Below are positions 1 to 4,809 of a stretch of 7,887 nt of DNA, piece after piece; within the stretch, counting starts at the first letter, position 1; the number at the start of each line of letters is the position of its first letter. Under the pieces are notes generated by a model that saw only the letters and a program-made list of their open reading frames with translations, did no database searches and was not told the origin of the DNA. The position numbers and the translations under genes were made by a program. The stretch is from Bacteroidota bacterium (lineage in GTDB: Bacteria > Bacteroidota > Bacteroidia > Bacteroidales > VadinHA17), in contig JAKLFN010000095.1 of the NCBI GenBank assembly GCA_022711195.1, positions 1 through 7,887 on the forward strand, given 5' to 3'.

Positions 1-507
1 ACAACTGTCCACTCCATGGTCGATTTTTTCCTTCTCCTGATGCTGGCAGGGGCAGGCGATGAGCTCCAGGGTATTAAAAGAGGTATTATGGAGATGGCCG
101 ATGTTATTGCAATTACAAAGGCCGACGGTGAGAATAAAGCCCCTGCTGAGGCTGCAAAGCTGATCTACCAGAGCGCCCTTCACCTCTTCCCGCTGCCGCC
201 TTCGGGATGGAAGCCGGAAGTGGTTACATGCTCGGCGCTCCATAATCAGGGTATCAGGGAATTGTGGCTGATGATAATGGATTATGTCAGCTTCACACAG
301 AAAAACCGGTACTTCGGGCAAAGGCGAAAAGAACAGGCCGTTGTGAGTATGGATGATGCTATAATGGAATTCCTGAAAAACTCTTTTCATAACCATCCTG
401 ATGTGAAGACTCTGAGGCCACAGACTGAAAAGTTATTGTTCGAAGGGAAAATTACATCGTACAGCGCAGCGCTCGGATTGATCAGGAATTATCTTAAAGA
501 GTCATAA
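1..507 (+). CDS. meaB: MeaB/ArgK-family methylmalonyl-CoA mutase-associated GTPase, C-terminal part (5'-truncated)
   Basis: This is the C-terminal half of a G3E-type P-loop GTPase of the MeaB/ArgK family. Members act as cytoplasmic chaperones that protect and reload adenosylcobalamin-dependent methylmalonyl-CoA mutase, in propionate/succinate metabolism. The frame is open from base 1 (TTVHSMVDFF), so the ATG at 16 is internal and the true start lies left of the window. About 168 residues are present, against roughly 300-350 for the family, so the P-loop and switch I are missing. Visible motifs are the conserved stretch LLMLAGAGDELQGIKRGIME, the guanine-specificity motif TKAD (fragment residues about 39-42) and the downstream TCSAL element, followed by the helical C-terminal dimerisation region. 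The gene ends in two consecutive TAA codons. No mutase gene is visible, so the partner is inferred from the family. Family assignment is confident. Confidence 0.93.
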   Translation, partial: TTVHSMVDFFLLLMLAGAGDELQGIKRGIMEMADVIAITKADGENKAPAEAAKLIYQSALHLFPLPPSGWKPEVVTCSALHNQGIRELWLMIMDYVSFTQKNRYFGQRRKEQAVVSMDDAIMEFLKNSFHNHPDVKTLRPQTEKLLFEGKITSYSAALGLIRNYLKES

Positions 508-514
508 TAATTAA

Positions 515-522
515 TATCTTTG
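515..522 (+). promoter_or_regulatory. Bacteroidota -7 promoter element (TATCTTTG) for the thioredoxin lipoprotein gene
   Basis: TATCTTTG matches the Bacteroidota sigma-ABfr -7 consensus TAnnTTTG exactly. It lies 42 bp before the ATG at 565, which predicts a start site near 528-530 and a 5' leader of about 35 nt. I see no clear TTTG -33 element at the expected upstream position. The leader is A/T-rich (AATAAATAAAA just before the ATG) with no Shine-Dalgarno sequence, as is common in this phylum. It suggests that the lipoprotein gene is transcribed separately from meaB. Confidence 0.6.
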
Positions 523-564
523 CGCCGTAATTTTTAAAATACTGATAACCAATAATAAATAAAA

Positions 565-1668
565 ATGAAGAAAATAATTTACCTGTTTGTTCTGGCAGCA
601 ATAGTTGCTGCCTGCAGTACAGAACCGCAGTTTGTGGTGAAAGCAAATATTAAAGGATCTGACAGCCTTACATTTGTCCTTCAGAAAAGAGAGGCAGGCG
701 CTATCGTTTCAATCGATACGGCAATTTCCAAAGATGGAAAATTCGTAATGAAAGGTGCGGTAGAATTCCCGGAACAGGTTCAGCTTGTTGCACTTAATAC
801 AAGGAGCAGGACAACCTTCTTCCTTGAGAATGCCGAAATCACAATAACAGGCACACTCGATTCATTATCTGATGCTGTAGTCACGGGGTCAAGGACACAG
901 GACGATATGAAAGCCTATATGGCTCTCAATGAGCCTCTTTCAGATAAGTACCAGATGCTTCTGAAAGATTACCAGGCTGCCAGGGAACAGGGCGATGAGG
1001 CAAAAATGACACAGGTAAGAGATGAGGCAATGGGTATTGAAAAACAGATGACAGAAGTGCAGAAAGATTTTATTAAAAATAATCCTTCCTCCTTCTTTTC
1101 TCCTGTATTGCTCAGGAGCCTCAGTTATGAAATGAGTGCCGATGAAATTGAACAGACAATTGCCGGTCTTGACACAACAGTGACAAAAATGCCGATTATT
1201 AAAGACCTCCAGACAAGGCTGACAGCAATGAAAGCTGTGGCAATAGGTGCAAAAGCTCCTGATTTTACGCTTAACGATGTCGATGGCAATCCGGTCTCTC
1301 TCTATTCAAAGGTGGGTGCAAAACTTCTGCTCGTTGATTTCTGGGCAGCATGGTGCGGCCCCTGCCGCCAGGAAAATCCGAATGTGGTAAAGGTATATAA
1401 CGAATTCCACAAAAATGGATTCGATGTATTTGGCGTTTCACTCGACCAGACTAAAGAAGACTGGGTTAAGGCAATCGCTGACGACAAGCTTACCTGGACA
1501 CATGTTTCCGATCTTCAGTACTGGAACAATGCAGCTGCAAAACTATATGCAGTAAATTCTATACCTGCTAATTTCCTTCTCGACGAAACTGGTACAATAA
1601 TAGCCACAAACCTCAGGGAAGAGGCTCTCTATAATAAAGTTAAAGAGTTGCTGGGAACAACAAAATAA
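565..1668 (+). CDS. TlpA-family thiol-disulfide oxidoreductase lipoprotein with N-terminal DUF4369-like region
   Basis: A 367-residue envelope-anchored thioredoxin-like protein. The N-terminus (MKKIIYLFVLAAIVAACS) is a lipoprotein signal with the lipobox cysteine at residue 17. Residues about 23-120 form a beta-rich region (SLTFVLQKREAG, then SIDTAISKDGKFVMKG) typical of DUF4369. Residues about 120-225 are a charged helical linker. The thioredoxin/AhpC-TSA fold covers about 228-365, starting at IGAKAPDFTLNDVDG. Its redox motif is WCGPC with Cys264 and Cys267, and the cis-proline is Pro334 (SIPANF). Family knowledge suggests reduction of periplasmic disulfides or haem-binding apocytochromes; the client cannot be read from the sequence. 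The gene has its own -7 box and a strong terminator, so it is probably monocistronic. Domain architecture is confident, substrate unknown. Confidence 0.92.
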   Translation: MKKIIYLFVLAAIVAACSTEPQFVVKANIKGSDSLTFVLQKREAGAIVSIDTAISKDGKFVMKGAVEFPEQVQLVALNTRSRTTFFLENAEITITGTLDSLSDAVVTGSRTQDDMKAYMALNEPLSDKYQMLLKDYQAAREQGDEAKMTQVRDEAMGIEKQMTEVQKDFIKNNPSSFFSPVLLRSLSYEMSADEIEQTIAGLDTTVTKMPIIKDLQTRLTAMKAVAIGAKAPDFTLNDVDGNPVSLYSKVGAKLLLVDFWAAWCGPCRQENPNVVKVYNEFHKNGFDVFGVSLDQTKEDWVKAIADDKLTWTHVSDLQYWNNAAAKLYAVNSIPANFLLDETGTIIATNLREEALYNKVKELLGTTK

Positions 1669-1687
1669 GACTTTGCGATCAGTCTGC

Positions 1688-1760
1688 TGCAGGTTGCCGG
1701 TTCCAGGTTAGGGGTTGAAGATCAGCCCCTAATCAGTAACTTGCAACCTGCAACTTTTTT
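1688..1760 (+). terminator. Nested-hairpin intrinsic terminator built from degenerate 7-bp repeats
   Basis: The element starts 20 bp after the lipoprotein stop codon. Its outer stem pairs TGCAGGTTGC (1688-1697) with GCAACCTGCA (1743-1752), a perfect 10-bp match. An inner stem pairs TTAGGGGTTGA (1708-1718) with TCAGCCCCTAA (1722-1732): 11 pairs including one G-U, closed by an AGA triloop. A T6 tract follows at 1755-1760 and overlaps the stop codon of the convergent response regulator (1759-1761). The T tract is only on the + strand side, so this is best read as the terminator of the lipoprotein gene. On the - strand the hairpin can still form but lacks a U tail. Confidence 0.75.
1689..1754. 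repeat. Degenerate heptamer tandem repeat followed by its inverted copy
   Basis: Reading in steps of seven from 1689 gives GCAGGTT, GCCGGTT, CCAGGTT and AGGGGTT, four units ending in GGTT. After a short centre come the complementary units AACTTGC (1738-1744), AACCTGC (1745-1751) and AAC. The whole is an imperfect palindrome made of short tandem units and fills most of the gap between the two convergent genes. The terminator described for this region is formed by these units. From memory, similar GGTT/AACC heptamer tracts occur between genes in some Bacteroidota genomes; I cannot verify that here. Confidence 0.6.
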
Positions 1761-2439
1761 ATCCCTGTTTGTTTACTTCTTCCAGGATAAATCCTGTTCC
1801 TCTGACAGTACGTATATCGAGGTTTTTATCCTGTGAAATATATTTTCTCAATCTGCTGATAAAGACATCCATGCTCCTTCCGAGGAAATAATCATCCTCT
1901 CCCCATATCTCTGTCAGGATATCTTCCCTGGCAAGCACTTTGTTCCTGTTGACTATAAAGTATCTCAGGAGCTGAGCCTCCTTGAGCGTGATCTTGTCGG
2001 TGTTATTGCCACAAGTAAACTCAAGGGTATTCATTTTGAGTACGGAATCGGAGATTTTATATTCATCGGTCGATGATGAATAAGCGCGCTTCAGGATGTT
2101 GTTTATTCGCAGGATCAGGACGTCAGGATCGAATGGTTTTGTAATATAGTCGTCGGCGCCTATTTTTAAGCCCCTGACAATATCTTCCTTCAGGCTTTTC
2201 GCCGTAAGGAAAATAATGGGTACTCCGGGCTGAAGTTCCTTGATCTTTTCGCCAAGTGTAAATCCGTCCATTTCGGGCATCATTACATCGAGGACACAAA
2301 TATCAGGTTTCTCTTTCTGGAAAAGTTCCCAGGCTTCCTTCCCGTCGCGGGCAAGGGTTACATCAAAGCCACTGATGGTTACGTACTGGGAAAGTATGTT
2401 CCCAAAATCCCTGTCATCTTCTGCCAGTAATACTTTCAT
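1759..2439 (-). CDS. OmpR/PhoB-family response regulator, RprY-like
   Basis: A 226-residue cytoplasmic two-component response regulator. The receiver domain spans residues 1-118, with acidic-pocket residues Asp8 and Asp9, phosphoacceptor Asp51 (VLDVMMPEMDG), Thr79 and Lys101 (ITKPF). The winged-helix DNA-binding domain spans about 127-221, with recognition helix around 188-200 (RSMDVFISRLRKY) and wing VRGTGF (212-217). Phrases such as GADDYITKPF and the RSMDV helix resemble Bacteroides RprY, a regulator of envelope and redox-linked genes; orthology is from memory, so no symbol is given. It lies 14 bp downstream of the kinase gene with no promoter between, so the two are co-transcribed and cognate. 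No Shine-Dalgarno sequence precedes the ATG. The likely target site is the 11-bp-phased repeat array at 3932-3958. Confidence 0.92.
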   Translation of the reverse strand: MKVLLAEDDRDFGNILSQYVTISGFDVTLARDGKEAWELFQKEKPDICVLDVMMPEMDGFTLGEKIKELQPGVPIIFLTAKSLKEDIVRGLKIGADDYITKPFDPDVLILRINNILKRAYSSSTDEYKISDSVLKMNTLEFTCGNNTDKITLKEAQLLRYFIVNRNKVLAREDILTEIWGEDDYFLGRSMDVFISRLRKYISQDKNLDIRTVRGTGFILEEVNKQG

Positions 2440-2453
2440 GGATCTATTAGTTT

Positions 2454-3866
2454 TCAGTATGGAATCATTACCGTAAATATACTACCTTTTCCGGGTTTGC
2501 TCGTTAATGTCACATCACCGCCGTGAGCTGTCGCAATCTTCTTCACATAATAGAGACCGAGGCCTAATCCCTTGTATTTGTGTATGTTTCCTGAGGAGGC
2601 CCTGTAAAATTTATCGAAAACATGTTTCTGGTCGGTCTTGGCAATACCAATGCCATTGTCGGAGATGCTTATATTGAGGGTATTATCTTTTACTGTTCCT
2701 TCGACCTGGATTTCGGGATCCTTGTCGCAATACTTCACAGCATTCGACAAAAGGTTATTTATCATGGTGGTAAAGTAAACAATATCGATCTCAGCGGTGG
2801 TACCCTGGAAATTGTATTTCTGACTTATTACGGAGCTGTTTCCGTATCCTGTTTTGAAACTCTCAACAACGTCGTTCATGAATTCCTCCATGTCAACTTT
2901 TTTCTTCTCAAGCTGGAATTCAGTCCGTTCCCACATGCTGATTTCGAGGATCATATTGATGAGCTGATTGAGATGAACGCTCTGTTTACCTATCAGCCTG
3001 GCTGTGTCAAGAACCCTTGATTCATCATTTCTGATCTTTTCCAGCTCAAGTGTTTTGCCTGCAACGGTAATTGTTGCCAGGGGAGTCTTCAGCTCATGGG
3101 TCATGTTATTGATGAAATCGGTTTTCAGATTCGACAGTCTCTTCTCTTCCATGAGATTACGGTAGGTAATCAGAAATATCGTTACAACCACCAGTATGCT
3201 GAGGAGACTTATAAGAAGGGAAGATCCTATTTCACGGAGGATGAGCTTCTGTTTATCGGAGAAATCGATATAATATTCGAAATTAAGGTAGTAATTATTG
3301 TCGAACAACCTCTGACGCAGTACAGATATAGATGATTTGGAGTCGCCGGGTGTTGAAAATCCCAATCCCGGACCGGGTCCTCCTGATCCCCCGGGCCCTG
3401 CTGGTCTCCGGCCTGCATAATTATCGCTTCGGTACACAACAAGAGTGTCGTCATTTGTTATCTCCAGGTTGCTGATAAGGATTTTGTATTTGAAATTTTT
3501 CTCGAAGCCCTGTTCTTCAAAATAGTCCGACAGGAAGGATGTAAAATCCTGCTCGCGATAAAGTACTGCGGTGAAATATTCGAGTATTTCCTGTTTCTTC
3601 CCGGCGAGTTGCTGTTCGTCTTTGATAAGGTGCAGTTCGCCTGCAACATTCTCGGAATAGTTCCTGAGCAGGAACATTACAGTATCGTGAACTGAAATCC
3701 TTGTTCCCCTCAGTGAATTCATTGCATCCTGGGTAAGTGACCGGTACCTGAGAGTCAGCATCTCGTTCTGCTGTTTCCATAATCCTCTTAGGATAATCCC
3801 CTGGGCGAGAACTATGAATAAAATAGCCATTATCCCCAGGGTAAGAACAGTGTTTCTTTTTTTCAT
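2454..3866 (-). CDS. Membrane sensor histidine kinase, RprX-like
   Basis: A 470-residue class I sensor kinase. TM1 is about residues 7-28 and TM2 about 212-234, enclosing a periplasmic sensor of about 180 residues with no family I recognise. The dimerisation/phosphotransfer domain carries the H-box NNMTHELKTPLATI with His257 as phosphoacceptor. The HATPase domain has the N-box NNLLSNAVKY (Asn371, Asn375), G1 box DNGIGIA (from Asp403), F-box VFDKFYRAS and G2 box GLGLGL (from Gly433). All catalytic motifs are intact. There is no HAMP domain, only a short linker after TM2. The sensor contains a Gly/Pro-rich stretch at 153-175. It is the first gene of the operon and should phosphorylate the adjacent regulator. 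The start follows a weak GGA and lies about 14 nt from the predicted transcription start. The signal sensed is unknown. Confidence 0.92.
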   Translation of the reverse strand: MKKRNTVLTLGIMAILFIVLAQGIILRGLWKQQNEMLTLRYRSLTQDAMNSLRGTRISVHDTVMFLLRNYSENVAGELHLIKDEQQLAGKKQEILEYFTAVLYREQDFTSFLSDYFEEQGFEKNFKYKILISNLEITNDDTLVVYRSDNYAGRRPAGPGGSGGPGPGLGFSTPGDSKSSISVLRQRLFDNNYYLNFEYYIDFSDKQKLILREIGSSLLISLLSILVVVTIFLITYRNLMEEKRLSNLKTDFINNMTHELKTPLATITVAGKTLELEKIRNDESRVLDTARLIGKQSVHLNQLINMILEISMWERTEFQLEKKKVDMEEFMNDVVESFKTGYGNSSVISQKYNFQGTTAEIDIVYFTTMINNLLSNAVKYCDKDPEIQVEGTVKDNTLNISISDNGIGIAKTDQKHVFDKFYRASSGNIHKYKGLGLGLYYVKKIATAHGGDVTLTSKPGKGSIFTVMIPY

Positions 3867-3885
3867 ATCATTCCGGTTTACTGTT

Positions 3886-3893
3886 CAAAATTA
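3886..3893 (-). promoter_or_regulatory. -7 promoter element (TAATTTTG) for the kinase-regulator operon
   Basis: On the - strand this reads TAATTTTG, an exact match to the Bacteroidota -7 consensus TAnnTTTG. It is 19 bp upstream of the kinase ATG, which predicts a start site near 3880 and a very short leader of about 14 nt. No TTTG-like -33 box is evident at the normal spacing. The TTAAC repeat array would then be centred near -65, a position compatible with autoregulation by the encoded regulator. Confidence 0.5.
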
Positions 3894-3931
3894 TTCTTTT
3901 TCACAACGCATGCTCCCGTGAAGTTTAAACA

Positions 3932-3958
3932 TTAACCTTGCGTTAACCGTGCGTTAAC
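3932..3958 (+). promoter_or_regulatory. Candidate response-regulator operator: three TTAAC direct repeats at 11-bp spacing
   Basis: TTAAC occurs at 3932-3936, 3943-3947 and 3954-3958, exactly 11 bp apart. The last two belong to longer 9-bp copies of TGCGTTAAC (3939-3947 and 3950-3958). OmpR/PhoB-family regulators bind head-to-tail to direct repeats of about 11 bp on one face of the helix, as in the pho box. The array lies between two divergent genes, one of which encodes such a regulator. It is centred about 50 bp upstream of the predicted start of the rightward gene, with its last repeat abutting the place where a -33 box should be. Binding by this regulator is inferred, not shown. Confidence 0.6.
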
Positions 3959-3980
3959 ATAATCAGGTCAATCGCGGCAT

Positions 3981-3988
3981 TATCTTTG
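3981..3988 (+). promoter_or_regulatory. -7 promoter element (TATCTTTG) for the coiled-coil protein gene
   Basis: TATCTTTG is an exact TAnnTTTG match and identical to the box at 515-522. The predicted start is near 3994-3996, giving a leader of about 20 nt to the ATG at 4016. The -33 position (around 3958-3962) lacks TTTG and instead adjoins the third TTAAC repeat, suggesting activator-dependent transcription. AAGG at 4007-4010 is a possible weak ribosome binding site five bases before the ATG. Confidence 0.6.
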
Positions 3989-4015
3989 GATCAACAGATT
4001 TAAAACAAGGCAGCC

Positions 4016-4723
4016 ATGAAAAAGAGCAGTTTAATATTAGCAATTATTTTCCTCTTCACAATGGGATTTTCACAGAGAGTGGAAGGCCAGGATAAGAGCA
4101 AGGAGGAGAAGGAGAAACAGATGCAGGAAGCCATAGAGGCACAGAAGAAGGCTATGGTGGAGCAGAAGAAAGCCCAGGAAGAAGCCCAGAAGGAAGCCAC
4201 AGATGCCCTGGAGGAATCAAAGCTTGAACTGGAAAAAGCCATTCAGGAGTACAAAATCCAGATCGATGATCCCAAGGTTCGTGAACGGATGTTCAGGGTG
4301 TATGACGACATGGGGAAGATAAAATCATTTTCCACCGGCGAACCATTTATTTATACACCGGGATTTCAATTCTATGGGTCACATAATAGTAACGAAACAG
4401 AGAGGACCAGCTGGGAATTTTCTAAGTCAGTAAAGGAGATCCCCTTTGAGAGAGATTATACCATTGACGTCGAAAAATCTGTCAGCAACGTCGTTATGTC
4501 GATAATCGGCGACTGCAAAATGGGGGAGATACGGATAAAGATAATCATGCCCGGAGGTAAAACATATTCCGACATAGTGATAGATGAATTCGGAAACCTT
4601 AACTGGAAAAAATCATTCACGGTCTCCGACTCGAGTGATGATAAGACCGGCCCATGGAAATTTGAGATAAAATCCTCAAAAGGAACAATCGGGTATTTCA
4701 GGATATCACTTCAGACCTATTAG
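4016..4723 (+). CDS. Exported coiled-coil protein of unknown function, divergent from the two-component operon
   Basis: A 235-residue protein that I do not recognise as a named family. Residues 1 to about 25 form a signal peptide (MKKSSLILAIIFLFTMGFSQ) with no lipobox cysteine, so it is probably periplasmic or secreted. Residues 26-85 are almost wholly Glu, Lys, Gln and Ala, predicting one long charged alpha-helical coiled coil. Residues 86-130 are a linker (DDPKVRERMFRVYDDMG). Residues about 133-235 look beta-rich (GEIRIKIIMPGGKTYSDIVI; GPWKFEIKSSKGTIGYFRIS) and resemble a small beta-sandwich, with a single cysteine at 167. Its promoter region carries the 11-bp repeat array shared with the kinase operon, so it is a plausible regulon member. 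A structural or accessory envelope-stress role analogous to CpxP/Spy is possible but unsupported by sequence similarity. The gene ends in TAG followed directly by T7. Confidence 0.8.
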   Translation: MKKSSLILAIIFLFTMGFSQRVEGQDKSKEEKEKQMQEAIEAQKKAMVEQKKAQEEAQKEATDALEESKLELEKAIQEYKIQIDDPKVRERMFRVYDDMGKIKSFSTGEPFIYTPGFQFYGSHNSNETERTSWEFSKSVKEIPFERDYTIDVEKSVSNVVMSIIGDCKMGEIRIKIIMPGGKTYSDIVIDEFGNLNWKKSFTVSDSSDDKTGPWKFEIKSSKGTIGYFRISLQTY

Positions 4724-4776
4724 TTTTTTTGTCAGCGTCTACGGACGGATTAATTTTCATTCCTTTTTTTACTATG

Positions 4777-4809
4777 AGGCCGGAACAGGGGATCCGGCCT
4801 TATTTTATT
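4777..4809 (+). terminator. Intrinsic terminator after the coiled-coil protein gene
   Basis: A perfect 8-bp stem, AGGCCGGA (4777-4784) with TCCGGCCT (4793-4800), encloses an 8-nt loop and is followed by the T-rich tail TATTTTATT (4801-4809). The tail overlaps the stop codon of the convergent peptidase gene (4805-4807). A smaller upstream hairpin, CGTC-TACG-GACG (4736-4747), has a UNCG-class tetraloop, and T7 runs occur at 4724-4730 and 4764-4770. On the - strand no T tract follows the main hairpin, so it is assigned to the + strand gene. Confidence 0.75.

Noticed and set aside
16..18. ATG at 16 as the start of the GTPase gene
   Set aside because: The frame is open to base 1 and the residues before it (TTVHS) continue the conserved family sequence, so the gene is truncated by the window edge.
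2622..3020. 132-residue open frame on the + strand
   Set aside because: It lies wholly antisense to the HisKA/HATPase part of the kinase gene, whose motifs are clear in the - strand frame. Its translation shows no recognisable domain.
3921..3930. GTTTAAAC palindrome as a fourth operator repeat
   Set aside because: It is out of the 11-bp register of the three TTAAC copies by about three bases, so it was left out of the array.
4000..4242. 80-residue open frame on the - strand, rich in Ser, Ala and Phe
   Set aside because: It is the complement of the Glu/Lys/Gln coiled-coil coding region, which produces long stop-free Ser/Phe/Ala frames on the other strand.
4736..4747. Small CGTC-TACG-GACG hairpin as a separate terminator
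   Set aside because: The stem is only four pairs and the T7 run begins 17 bases later. It may help the main terminator but does not stand alone.
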